Source: Pseudomonas azotoformans (lineage in GTDB: Bacteria; Pseudomonadota; Gammaproteobacteria; Pseudomonadales; Pseudomonadaceae). Taken from it: a stretch of 64,000 nt of DNA. The stretch is from NCBI RefSeq assembly GCF_001579805.1, contig NZ_CP014546.1, positions 4,526,001 to 4,590,000 on the forward strand, written 5' to 3'. Made by a program: the position numbers and the translations under genes. A model generated the notes under the pieces. The model saw nothing but the letters and a program-made list of their open reading frames with translations, made no database searches and had not been told where the DNA came from. Of this stretch, positions 31,640 to 41,000 are shown one piece after another; the first letter of the stretch is position 1; each line of letters opens with the position of its first letter.

Positions 31640-33121
31640 TCAATGGATGTTGGCGAGTAACCGTTCCAGGGTCCTGCTGACACCCACTTCCTGCAGGCTC
31701 CTGTAGCACCGCTCGAACGCTGCCACAAACTCAGGCGAATTGGGAATAGCCTTGCCAAAAATCTCTTCCACCCCCAGCAAACGTTGGCTGATCAACGCAT
31801 CATCACTCACCAGCCCCTGGCAAAACGCTGCACGCGGATCCGGGATGGTGTAGCTCACTCCATTCTCGTCCACGCCCTTCAAATACAACGCCCACGCTGC
31901 CACGACCAACGCCGCGCGCTCAGTCTCGCGCCCATCGGCAATCAGGCGGTTGATGGTCGGCACGGTGAACTTGGGAAACTTCGACGAGCCATCCGAACAC
32001 ACGCGTTCCAACTGGTCGGCAATCGCCTGGTTGGAGAAGCGGTCCACCAGCGTCTGCTTGTAGTCCGTCAGATCGATGCCCGGCACCGGCGCCAGGTTCG
32101 GCGTGACGTCCAGGTCCATGTAGGCGCGCATGTAGGCGACAAACACCGGGTCGTTCATGGTCTCGTGCACAAACCGATAACCCTTGAGAAACCCCAGGTA
32201 GGTCAGCGCCAGGTGGCTGCCGTTGAGCAGGCCGATCTTCATTTCTTCATAGGGCGTGACGTCATCGGTGAACTGCACACCGACCTGTTCCCAGGCCGGG
32301 CGACCGTTGACGAACTTGTCCTCCAGCACCCACTGAACGAAGGGTTCGCACACCACTGGCCAGGCATCGTCGATGCCGTGGTCATCATGCAACTGCAGGC
32401 GATGCGCGGTGCTGGTCATCGGTGTGATGCGGTCGACCATCGCATTCGGAAAGCTCACATTGGCCTTGATCCAATCGTGCAGCTCGGCGTTGTGCAACGC
32501 GGCAAACGCCAACAGGGCTTTACGCGTCACGTCGCCGTTGTGCGGCAGGTTATCGCAGGACATCACGGTAAATGCCGGGGTGCCGGCGGCGCGGCGTTGG
32601 GTCAGGGCGGCGCAGATAAAGCCAAACACGGTCTTGGGTGCGCTCGGGTGTGCCAGATCATGCTGGATCTGCGGCAGGTGAGCCATGAACTCACCGTTGC
32701 TGTCGTCGATGCAGTAGCCGCCTTCGGTGATGGTCAGCGAGACGATACGGATCGCCGGGTCGGCCAGTTTGTCGATCAGCGCCTGGGCGCCGTCTTCGGC
32801 CAGCAGCATGTCACTGATCGAGCCGATCACACGCACTTCGGTGTCGTCGGTATCGCCCAGCTCATACAGGGTGAACAGGTAGTCCTGGCCGGCCAGGTCG
32901 TCGCGGGCCTTGCGGTCTTCGGCACGCAGGCCGACACCGCAAATGCTCCAGTCCAGGCCAACGCCGGTGTTCATCAGCGCGTCGGTGTAATAGGCCTGAT
33001 GCGCGCGATGGAAACCGCCGACGCCGATATGGGCGATGCCTTGCGTGGTGCTGGCAATCGCGTAGGCGGGCAGTTTCACGTGCGGCGCCAACTGGGTGAG
33101 GTTTTGTTTATTCAGTTTCAT
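31640..33121 (-). CDS. mtlD: Mannitol 2-dehydrogenase MtlD
   Basis: 493 residues from ATG 33121. Member of the long-chain polyol dehydrogenases; the N-terminal NAD site is AHIGVGGFHRAHQAYY. Counting from this start, the residues known in the P. fluorescens enzyme fall exactly where expected: N191 in SCDN, catalytic K295, N300 and H303 in KIGLLNGSH. This supports the chosen start. It oxidises mannitol to fructose and D-arabitol to xylulose with NAD. It lies 18 bases after mtlK and precedes the two kinases that use its products. Confidence 0.97.
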   Translation of the reverse strand: MKLNKQNLTQLAPHVKLPAYAIASTTQGIAHIGVGGFHRAHQAYYTDALMNTGVGLDWSICGVGLRAEDRKARDDLAGQDYLFTLYELGDTDDTEVRVIGSISDMLLAEDGAQALIDKLADPAIRIVSLTITEGGYCIDDSNGEFMAHLPQIQHDLAHPSAPKTVFGFICAALTQRRAAGTPAFTVMSCDNLPHNGDVTRKALLAFAALHNAELHDWIKANVSFPNAMVDRITPMTSTAHRLQLHDDHGIDDAWPVVCEPFVQWVLEDKFVNGRPAWEQVGVQFTDDVTPYEEMKIGLLNGSHLALTYLGFLKGYRFVHETMNDPVFVAYMRAYMDLDVTPNLAPVPGIDLTDYKQTLVDRFSNQAIADQLERVCSDGSSKFPKFTVPTINRLIADGRETERAALVVAAWALYLKGVDENGVSYTIPDPRAAFCQGLVSDDALISQRLLGVEEIFGKAIPNSPEFVAAFERCYRSLQEVGVSRTLERLLANIH

Positions 33122-33139
33122 CAGCAAAGTCTCGCGAAA

Positions 33140-34243
33140 TCAGGCGGCAGCGCGCAGTGGGCGGGCCACGGCAACACCGTCGGTGTCGAACAGATGGCAG
33201 TGCGCCGGGTCCAGGTGCAGGTGCAGCGTCTCGCCGTACTGGCTGGCCATGTCGCCACGGATCCGCATGGTCAGCGGCTCGCCGTTGGCGGTGTTGACGT
33301 GGCAGAAGGTGTCGCTGCCCAGGCGCTCGCCGACGTCGGCGGTGACGGTGAGAGTGGTTTGGCCGGGCGCGGCGATTTCCAGGTGCTCCGGACGAATGCC
33401 CAGGGTCACGGCACTGCCGACGCTCAAGGTGGCGCCGCTCAGTGGCAGGCTGATCAGCGTGCCTGCATCCAACTGCACTTCGCAGCTTTGACTTTCAACA
33501 CGGGTGACGTTGCCCTTGAGGAAACCCATCTTCGGCGTGCCGAGGAAACCCGCCACGAACAGGTTGGCCGGCTGGTGGTACAGCTCCAACGGCGAGCCGA
33601 CTTGCTCGATACGGCCACTGTTCAACACCACGACCTTGTCGGCCAGGGTCATCGCCTCCACCTGGTCGTGGGTCACGTAGATCATGGTCGCTTGCAGCTC
33701 TTTATGCAGGCGTGCCAGTTCCAGGCGCATCTGCACGCGCAACGCGGCGTCGAGGTTGGACAGCGGTTCGTCGAACAGGAAGATCTTCGGGTTGCGCACA
33801 ATCGCACGGCCGATGGCCACACGCTGGCGCTGGCCGCCAGACAGCTGCTTGGGCTTGCGCTCCAGCAATGGGCCCAGCTCCAGGATGCGCGCCGCTTCGC
33901 TGACCTTGCTCTCCACCAGCTTCTTGTCGACACCGGCCAGGTCCAGGGCGAACGACATGTTCTTGCGTACGCTCATGTGTGGGTACAGCGCGTAGGTCTG
34001 GAACACCATCGCCAGGTCACGCTTGGCCGGGGTCACTTCGGTGATGTCGCGACCGTCCAGTTCGATAGTGCCTTCGCTGACTTCTTCCAGGCCGGCGATC
34101 AGGCGCAGCAACGTGGATTTACCGCAGCCCGACGGGCCGACAAACACCACGAATTCCTTATCGTTCACTTCCAGGTCGATGCCCTTGATGATGGAAAAGC
34201 CTTCGAAACCTTTTTGCAGATTCTTGATTTTCAGGTTGGCCAT
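33140..34243 (-). CDS. mtlK: Polyol ABC transporter ATPase MtlK
   Basis: 367 residues, MalK-type. Walker A is GPSGCGKSTLLR, the Q loop FQTYALYPHM, the signature LSGGQRQRVAIGRAI, Walker B IFLFDEPLSNLDA, and the H loop YVTHDQVEAMT. A C-terminal TOBE/MalK regulatory domain of about 130 residues follows (GIRPEHLE). It powers the MtlEFG importer for mannitol, glucitol and arabitol at the inner membrane. Spacing to mtlG is 22 bases. Confidence 0.95.
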   Translation of the reverse strand: MANLKIKNLQKGFEGFSIIKGIDLEVNDKEFVVFVGPSGCGKSTLLRLIAGLEEVSEGTIELDGRDITEVTPAKRDLAMVFQTYALYPHMSVRKNMSFALDLAGVDKKLVESKVSEAARILELGPLLERKPKQLSGGQRQRVAIGRAIVRNPKIFLFDEPLSNLDAALRVQMRLELARLHKELQATMIYVTHDQVEAMTLADKVVVLNSGRIEQVGSPLELYHQPANLFVAGFLGTPKMGFLKGNVTRVESQSCEVQLDAGTLISLPLSGATLSVGSAVTLGIRPEHLEIAAPGQTTLTVTADVGERLGSDTFCHVNTANGEPLTMRIRGDMASQYGETLHLHLDPAHCHLFDTDGVAVARPLRAAA

Positions 34244-34265
34244 GATGGGCCTCCGCTAGGAATTA

Positions 34266-35096
34266 TTATTTGACGGCGCCAAAGGACAAACCGCGCACCA
34301 ACTGTTTCTGGCTGATCCAGCCAAAGATCAGGATCGGCGCGCAGGCCAGGGTCGACACGGCGGACAATTTGGCCCAGAACAAGCCTTCGGGGCTGGAGTA
34401 GGAGGCGATCAATGCGGTCAACGGCGCAGCGGCGGACGAGGTCAGGTTCAGCGACCAGAACGCCTCGTTCCAGCACAGGATCAGCGACAGCAACACGGTG
34501 GAGGCCAGGCCGCCCTTGGCAATCGGCAGCAGCACGCGGACCATTTCCTGCCAGAGGGTGGCGCCATCCAGGCGCGCGGCTTCGAGGATGTCCTTGGGGA
34601 TGTCCTTGAAGTAGGTGTAAACCATCCACACCACGATCGGCAGGTTGATCAGGGTGTAGATGATGATCAGCGCAATGCGCGTGTCCAGCAGGCCAAAGCT
34701 CTTGGCCAACAGGTAGATCGGCATCAGCACGCCCACTGGCGGCAGCATCTTGGTGGACAGCATCCACAGCAGCGTGCCTTTGGTGCGTTGGGTTTCGTAG
34801 AAGGCCATGGAGTAGGCGGCCGGCACCGAAATCAGTAGGCACAGTGCCGTTGCGCTGAAGGAAATCAGCACCGAGTTCCACGCATAGCTGAAGTAATTGC
34901 TGCGCTCGTTGATGTGTAGGTAGTTCTCCAGCGTCGGCGTGAAGATGAACTGTGGCGGCGTGGCGAACGCATCGATTTCGGTCTTGAAGCTGGTCAGCAC
35001 CATCCAGAAGATCGGGAAGAAGATCAGGATCGCGATGGCCCAGGCCAACGTGCCGAGCAACAGGCTTTGCAGGCGGCGGGATTGTTGAAGCGTCAT
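34266..35096 (-). CDS. mtlG: Polyol ABC transporter permease MtlG
   Basis: 276 residues with six membrane segments, MalG-type. The EAA loop that docks with the ATPase is EAARLDGATLWQEMVRVLLP. The N-terminus (LLGTLAWAIAILIFFPIFWMVLTSFK) and the region ending in WISQKQLVRGLSFGAVK are standard. It pairs with MtlF to form the membrane channel. Ten bases separate it from mtlF. Confidence 0.94.
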   Translation of the reverse strand: MTLQQSRRLQSLLLGTLAWAIAILIFFPIFWMVLTSFKTEIDAFATPPQFIFTPTLENYLHINERSNYFSYAWNSVLISFSATALCLLISVPAAYSMAFYETQRTKGTLLWMLSTKMLPPVGVLMPIYLLAKSFGLLDTRIALIIIYTLINLPIVVWMVYTYFKDIPKDILEAARLDGATLWQEMVRVLLPIAKGGLASTVLLSLILCWNEAFWSLNLTSSAAAPLTALIASYSSPEGLFWAKLSAVSTLACAPILIFGWISQKQLVRGLSFGAVK

Positions 35097-35106
35097 GGCG
35101 CGGCCC

Positions 35107-35997
35107 TCAAGGCTTGTCAGTCAGGTTTTTGCCGATCATCCGCACCAGGATGATCGCCGCGATATTGGCGATGACCACGGCAATCAAGCCGCCGGCCGAG
35201 GCCATGCCCACATCGAACTGCACCAGCGCCTGGTTGTAGATCAGGTAGGCGAGGTTGGTCGAGGCGTAGCCGGGGCCACCGTTGGTGGTGGTGAAGATCT
35301 CGGCGAATACCGAGAGCAAAAAGATCGTCTCGATCATCACCACCACGGCAATCGGGCGGGCCAGGTGCGGCAGGGTCAGGTGCCAGAAGATCGCAATGGC
35401 ACCGGCACCGTCCAGGCGCGCGGCTTCCTTTTGTTCCTGGTCGAGGGACTGCATGGCGGTCATCAGCAGCAGGATCGCGAAGGGCAGCCACTGCCACGAC
35501 ACGATGATGATGATCGACAGCAACGGGTAGTGCGCCAGCCAGTCCACGGGTTCTGCGCCGAAGAACTTCCACACGGCGGCCAGGATTCCGGACACCGGGT
35601 GGAAAATCAGGTTCTTCCAGATCAGCGCACCGACGGTGGGCATGATGAAGAACGGCGAAATCAGCAGCACCCGCACCAGGCCGCGGCCGAAGAACTCACT
35701 GGCTTCCAGCAGGGCGCTGATCAGCACACCGAACACCACGCTGATCAGCAGCACACTGCCCACCAGCAACAAGGTATTGGTGGCGCCGGGAAGGAAGCCA
35801 GAATCGGTGATGAAATAGGTGAAGTTTTCCAGCCCGACGAATTGGTTTTCGCCGGGGTAGAGCAAGTTGTAGCGGATCAGCGAAAAGTACAGGGTCATGC
35901 CCAGCGGCACGATCATCCACAGCAGCAGCAAGGCTACCGAGGGGCTGACAAGGAACCAGCCGGGGTTGGCCAGGCGGTTTTTGGCGGGTGTATTCAT
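35107..35997 (-). CDS. mtlF: Polyol ABC transporter permease MtlF
   Basis: 296 residues from ATG 35997; a TTG at 36012 would add five residues and is less likely. Six membrane segments, MalF-like, with the EAA loop KEAARLDGAGAIAIFWHLTLP. SPSVALLLLWMIVPLGMTLYFS forms the first segment. It is the second channel subunit. A perfect REP hairpin lies between it and the upstream mtlE gene. Confidence 0.94.
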   Translation of the reverse strand: MNTPAKNRLANPGWFLVSPSVALLLLWMIVPLGMTLYFSLIRYNLLYPGENQFVGLENFTYFITDSGFLPGATNTLLLVGSVLLISVVFGVLISALLEASEFFGRGLVRVLLISPFFIMPTVGALIWKNLIFHPVSGILAAVWKFFGAEPVDWLAHYPLLSIIIIVSWQWLPFAILLLMTAMQSLDQEQKEAARLDGAGAIAIFWHLTLPHLARPIAVVVMIETIFLLSVFAEIFTTTNGGPGYASTNLAYLIYNQALVQFDVGMASAGGLIAVVIANIAAIILVRMIGKNLTDKP

Positions 35998-36038
35998 GGT
36001 ATTCAAGGCCAATACAGAGCAAGAATCGGAGTGCGCTT

Positions 36039-36072
36039 AAATGTGGGAGCGGGCAAGCCCGCTCCCACATTT
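36039..36072. repeat. REP-like hairpin between mtlE and mtlF
   Basis: AAATGTGGGAGCGGGC (36039-36054) pairs perfectly over 16 bp with 36057-36072 around an AA loop. The GTGGGAGCGGGC core is a common short repeat of Pseudomonas. It sits in the only large gap of the operon, right after the binding-protein gene, the same place as the malE-malF REP of E. coli, where such hairpins protect the upstream mRNA from 3' decay. Confidence 0.88.
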
Positions 36073-36089
36073 ACAGTGGAAGGCTCACC

Positions 36090-37400
36090 TTATTTGGGAT
36101 ACCCGGCCCGCTTCATTTCACGCTCGGTGGTGGTCTGCGCGGCAGTCAGTGCGGCATCCACCGTCTGCTGACCGGTCAACGCGCCCGAGAAGAACTTGCC
36201 GACCTGGGTGCCAATCGCCTGGAACTCAGGAATGGTCACCAACTGGATACCGACATACGGCACCGGCTTGAGCGTCGGCTTCGTCGGGTCCGCGACTTTC
36301 AGCGATTCCAGGGTCACCTTGGCAAACGGCGCCGCCTTCATGTACTCGTCGCTGTAGGTCGACTTGCGCGTGCCTGGAGGTACGTTGGCGATGCCATCGG
36401 TCTTGGCGACCAATGCACCGTACTCCTTGGAGGTCGCCCAACTGGTGAACACCTTGGCAGCGTCTTTGGCCTTGGAACTGGTCGGGATCGCCAGGCTCCA
36501 GGAGTACAGCCACGAAGTGCCCTTATCGGTCTTCTCGTGCGGGGCAAAGGTAAAGCCGACATGGTCAGCCACTTTGCTCTGGGTCTTGTCGGTAACGAAC
36601 GAGCCGGCCACGCTGGCGTCGACCCAGATCGCGCACTTGCCGCTGTTGAACAGCGCCAGGTTTTCGTTGAAACCGTTGCTGGAAGCACCCGGCGGGCCGG
36701 ATTTCTTCATGTTATCGACGTAGAAGTTCAGCGCGTCTTTCCATTCTGGACCGTTGAATTCCGGCTGCCACTTCTCATCGAACCAGCGCGCACCGTAGCC
36801 GTTGGCCAGTGTGGTGATCAGCGCCATGTTTTCACCCCAACCGGCTTTGCCCCGCAGGCACAGGCCGTATTGCTCTTTGGTCTTGTCGGTGAGTTTGCTG
36901 GCGAATTCGCCGATCTGTGTCCAGGTCGGGTGCTCGGGCATGGTCAGCCCGGCGTCCTTGAACAGATCGGTGCGGTAATAAGTGATCGAGCTTTCAGCGT
37001 AGAACGGCAGGGCGTACAGCGAGCCTTTGACGGACAAACCGTCACGCACCGAAGGGAACACATCATCGAGGTCGTAGGACGCCGGCAGATCCTTCATCGG
37101 CTCCAGCCAGCCCTTGGCACCCCACAGTGCAGCTTCGTACATGCCGATGGTCAACACGTCAAACTGCCCACCCTGGGTGGCGATATCGGTGGTCAGGCGT
37201 TGGCGCAGCACGTTTTCTTCGAGCACCACCCAGTTCAGCTTGATCTCCGGATGCTCGGCCTCGAAGGTTTTCGAGAGCTTTTGCATGCGGATCATGTCGC
37301 TGTTGTTGACGGTGGCAATGGTCAGGGTTTGCGCGCCAAGGCTGACGGCGCTGAGGGTCATGCAAGAAAAGGCAATTAGAGCTTTTGCTGTGAACTTCAT
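36090..37400 (-). CDS. mtlE: Polyol-binding periplasmic protein MtlE
   Basis: 436 residues from ATG 37400, with GGAG just upstream (an ATG at 37412 is possible but has no room for a ribosome site). A Sec signal peptide (MKFTAKALIAFSCMTLSAVSLGAQ) is followed by an extracellular solute-binding protein family 1 body (DVLTIGMYEAALWGAKGWLEPM, ALPFYAESSITYYRTDLF, NSGKCAIWVDASVAG, WSLAIPTSSKAKDAAKVFTSW). It captures mannitol and related polyols for MtlFGK. First gene of the operon; its promoter region is 37401-37668. Confidence 0.94.
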   Translation of the reverse strand: MKFTAKALIAFSCMTLSAVSLGAQTLTIATVNNSDMIRMQKLSKTFEAEHPEIKLNWVVLEENVLRQRLTTDIATQGGQFDVLTIGMYEAALWGAKGWLEPMKDLPASYDLDDVFPSVRDGLSVKGSLYALPFYAESSITYYRTDLFKDAGLTMPEHPTWTQIGEFASKLTDKTKEQYGLCLRGKAGWGENMALITTLANGYGARWFDEKWQPEFNGPEWKDALNFYVDNMKKSGPPGASSNGFNENLALFNSGKCAIWVDASVAGSFVTDKTQSKVADHVGFTFAPHEKTDKGTSWLYSWSLAIPTSSKAKDAAKVFTSWATSKEYGALVAKTDGIANVPPGTRKSTYSDEYMKAAPFAKVTLESLKVADPTKPTLKPVPYVGIQLVTIPEFQAIGTQVGKFFSGALTGQQTVDAALTAAQTTTEREMKRAGYPK

Positions 37401-37501
37401 CGCGCACTCCATCTCCGCGCCCAGGGGCTACGGAAGGACAGTTATTGTTGTTGTGTCTTCCACGACAGCTGGAAGAGTGTGCGTTGATTACAGCCTTCAA
37501 A

Positions 37502-37559
37502 TGGAGTTGTGACAAATCCTTGGGAACACTGCGGCTGATACTTTTTTGCACTGGAGTTG
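37502..37559 (-). promoter_or_regulatory. Direct repeat CAACTCCA, candidate MtlR site
   Basis: The minus strand carries CAACTCCA twice (37502-37509 and 37552-37559), 50 bases apart, about 100-160 bases upstream of mtlE. AraC-type activators such as MtlR bind direct half-sites in such positions. Assignment to MtlR is inference. Confidence 0.35.
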
Positions 37560-37668
37560 CAGGGTGGGCACGACCACTCAGAGTGGCGCCAACCTGTGAG
37601 TTCTGACAGTAGACGCTAAAAGGTCGCAGAGGGTTAATGGGTTGGCACAACCCAACCAGGAGATGTTT

Positions 37669-37944
37669 ATGAACTGTTCTCGCGTAAACCTCAAAAACAA
37701 CACGCTTTATAAGATCGCATTGGGCGTGGTCATTGCTGTTTCGATTAATGCCTGTACCACAGGACCTCTGGAATTAAGAGAGCCTGCTTGTGTGCGAGAG
37801 GGTTATTTTAAAAGTGTCAAACCCGTAGGAGGGTTCCACCGATGCGTATGGAAACCCGATATCCAACGCTACATTCAATACCCTTATACCTGTCCGAGCG
37901 GGCTTGAGTTCGATGAGCGTGCACAAGCATGTATAAAGCCCTGA
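37669..37944 (+). CDS. Small lipoprotein with CBM14-like (peritrophin) fold
   Basis: 91 residues from ATG 37669, which follows AGGAG at a six-base spacing. The N-terminus has a basic stretch and a hydrophobic helix ending in SINAC, which resembles a lipobox with an unusual Asn at -2, so lipidation is likely but not certain. The mature part (about 60 residues) has cysteines spaced like a chitin-binding type 2 domain and ends in CPSGLEFDERAQAC, very like the CPxGLxF...C end of peritrophin/CBM14 modules. Such modules are rare in bacteria and bind chitin or similar sugars. It lies in the region upstream of mtlE on the opposite strand and faces the giant repeat protein gene tail to tail. Confidence 0.75.
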   Translation: MNCSRVNLKNNTLYKIALGVVIAVSINACTTGPLELREPACVREGYFKSVKPVGGFHRCVWKPDIQRYIQYPYTCPSGLEFDERAQACIKP

Positions 37945-37990
37945 CGGCTGCGTCGTGACCTGATTGTTATCGGCGTAAACCAGAAAGTCA

Positions 37991-38020
37991 GCGGGGATCA
38001 GTACTTCTACTGATCCCCGC
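37991..38020. terminator. Hairpin between convergent lipoprotein and giant protein genes
   Basis: GCGGGGATCAGT (37991-38002) pairs perfectly over 12 bp with 38009-38020, loop ACTTCT. It lies between two gene ends and can serve as a two-way terminator; the T runs on both sides are weak. Confidence 0.75.
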
Positions 38021-38031
38021 TTGCATTGACA

Positions 38032-41000
38032 TCAGATGGGATAGGGCGTCTGGACGATGCAAATATCATCCAGATCATAGAGCCCTCCGGTGGTAGGATT
38101 TCCGACAGACACTGAGGCCTCAAACGGACCATTCAGATAACCCATTACAACATCGGCGCTCAGCCAGGTATTGATGGCAGTCACATCAAACCGCTTTTTC
38201 AATGTGCCCAGGTGAACCTCGACAAAGGTCGGCGCGCCAATGGCGGCAAACTTGCTGATACGATATCTGAGTTTGACCCTGTAGTACCCAGCAGCATTGG
38301 GCGCAAAGATTTTCTGCAAACCGACTCCACTGCCCGTTTTGGGGAAGGCGTGCCAGAAGAAGTTGCCGTCTGGGTCGCGACGAATGCCTGCATCAGCGTA
38401 TTCACTCACCCAGTAATTCATGTTGTCGCTGGTGAACGTCGTGCAGTCGTGGACCATCACGCTTCTTACCGTGTAATGCTTTGACGGGAACTCAATCGCC
38501 CGCCACTCATCCCTGACACCGTTTAGCGCCACTTTCAGCTGCAGGGTCAGCAGGCTGCCGTTTCCAAGGTTGTGCAGGTAACTGCTCAACACTGTTTCCA
38601 GGTGATAACCCTGGCTGATCCAGGCAGCGTCTACCTCGCCATTGGTCGTACCGTCCAGCAGGGTCAAGTTGAGCGCCTTACCGGCGCGGTCGGTACCGAA
38701 CAACTTGAGCCACACGGGTTGGTGCTTGGCAATGAATGGCCATATCCCCGCCCGAGCTGTGGCGTTACCGACCGTGTCCAAATCGATTATGCCGGTAGGT
38801 GTGGCTTCATCGATCTGGAGCACGGTTTTTTTCAGCTCGGCTTGAGGCAACGGATCAAGATTCACCGTGAGCAAGACAGAGGGCCGTGTATCCGTACCTT
38901 TGGTTACCGTATACCTGATCGTGAATTGGGTCCTGGTGCTGCCGATATTGGCGGCAATCAATGCGGCGTCCAGGGGCACATTGACGGTGCCATCAGTTTC
39001 CCCATAGATCGGCCCGATCGTAGCCGAGCCGGCGCCGGCGCTGCCTAGAACTTCCACATAGATCCTGTCGGTGGTGCTCATCGGACCATAGCTCACCCGC
39101 AGATTTGCACCGTATTGTGCATCCAGCGCCGCCAATGTCACCAACGTGCCGGACCCGCTTGCTTTTTCCAAGATGGGTACCGGGTACTGCGCGGGCAAGG
39201 CCCTGACGGTGTAGTCGCGTTGCAAAAACCTTACGGCATTGGACAGGTCCGAGCTCCGGTCGAAGGTGACAGCACAGCGCATGCTCAATTGCGTGCCGTC
39301 CTTGAGCTTGCGTATCTCCGCAATGGGCGCCAGTGGATGAAGACCGTTCTGCTCGCCGTCCAGTCCCACCAGGTCGCCATAGCTGAAGGCATGGTAGAAC
39401 TGAGTGTCGTCTGCGTAGGTGCCGAGCAGTTCGAACCACACCCGCTGAAAGTGATGGATGAAGAACCAGGGATCAACCAAAGCGCGTTCGGTGCCCTTCA
39501 GGGTGCTGAGGTCGAGCACCGCATCCAGCGCGTGGCCTTCCAGATAGGCTTTGGGGAATGGCGGTGGTAACAACTCCAGGTTCAACACCTGCGATGGCGT
39601 TTTGTGCAGGCCCCGGATTAGGAAGTACTGCACCTGGATAAAGTGCCCCTTCTCCTGGATGTTGGCACCCACTACATCAGGGTCGATGGCGGTGTACACG
39701 ACCTTCGATGTATTGCCATTCTGGGTTTCGCAATAGGTACCAATTCCCGGGATTCCGCTCCAGCAGGTCTCGACTTGGTCGGTGGGCCGCAATTGCGCAA
39801 TATTGGCCACGACGGTCGCTCCCCCTGTTGCGGCAACTGCCGCCAGTTGGTCGGGGTAGCGGGTTGCTTCTGCGACCTCCGGTCGTATCAGTGTGAGCGC
39901 TTTTCCTACAGTGATAAGCAAAACATCGGAAAAGCGTTTCGGGCTGTTATCCGCCGGTTGCAGTGTGTAGCTGAGACGAATTTCCCCATCGTTATTGGCA
40001 ATGGCATATTTCGCGTCTACCGGAACCACGACCTGCCTGCCTGCCGTCGATGAGTTCAGTTTTATGTCATCACTGGTGGAACCGTTGCTGGCAGAACCTC
40101 TCAAAAACCACTCAAAGATATCGCCGGGCGCCGTACGCGTTTCGGTCAAGGTCAAGTTGAGCGTGGTGCCGATGATGCTATCAATGTCCAAATTGTTGAG
40201 CAGGTCTACATGTTGCAGTTTCGGTGCGGGCATCGAGCGTACGGCTGCGCCGAAGGTCACTTCCAGAACCTCGGACTTGCGTACCGTCTGAATGCCTGAG
40301 CCCATGATCCGCATCCGGCCATCGTTGACGAGGTAGAACACGCTGACCAACCCCAGACCGATGAAACGCGAAAACTGCTCCTGGAGCACTGTGCGCGGGG
40401 GCGGAGGTGGCTCTTTCGCGCCAGCCAGCAATTCTTCTTCGTACTCGACCAACCTGTTTGTCGAGTCCAGGGCTTCCATGCGGAAGGTCACGCTCCAGTC
40501 AGCGTCATAGGGCGAAAATTCTGGAAAAAAGGCCTGGAAATAGGAGATTGATGGGTCAATAAAACCACCTTCGTTTTTATCGATGGTCATTGCCGGCATC
40601 GATCGTTTAACGCCGCTCACGGTGACATTCAAGCGCCTGGAAGTGCCGAGGAGGCTGCCAGTGGACGTTTTCAGCTCGTATTCGATCTCCAAGTGACCGC
40701 CGATCACGGCTTCTGCGTATTTTTTGTCTACTGGGGTCGTAGCTGACCGATCGATTCGAGCAGCAAATGGCGTGAGAAGTACGGTAGTGCGTCCACCGTC
40801 AGAGTCGATTAGGGTCAGTTTCACGTGGATCATGGCGCCAGCGGGTGTAGATACGCCATTTGGCAGCGTTTTAGGAATGACCACTTCGACTTTCAGCGGT
40901 TTTTCCCCGTCTTTGTCGTAGTCCAATTCGTCGACCGAATCCTCATTGACGGTGAAGTGCGCTCGGTTGAGCAAGAGTTTGTTCAGGTCGGTTTCCACCC

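Noticed and set aside
31784..34273. Plus-strand open frame of 829 codons across mtlD and mtlK
   Set aside because: Antisense shadow of two well-supported genes; composition typical of a mirror frame.
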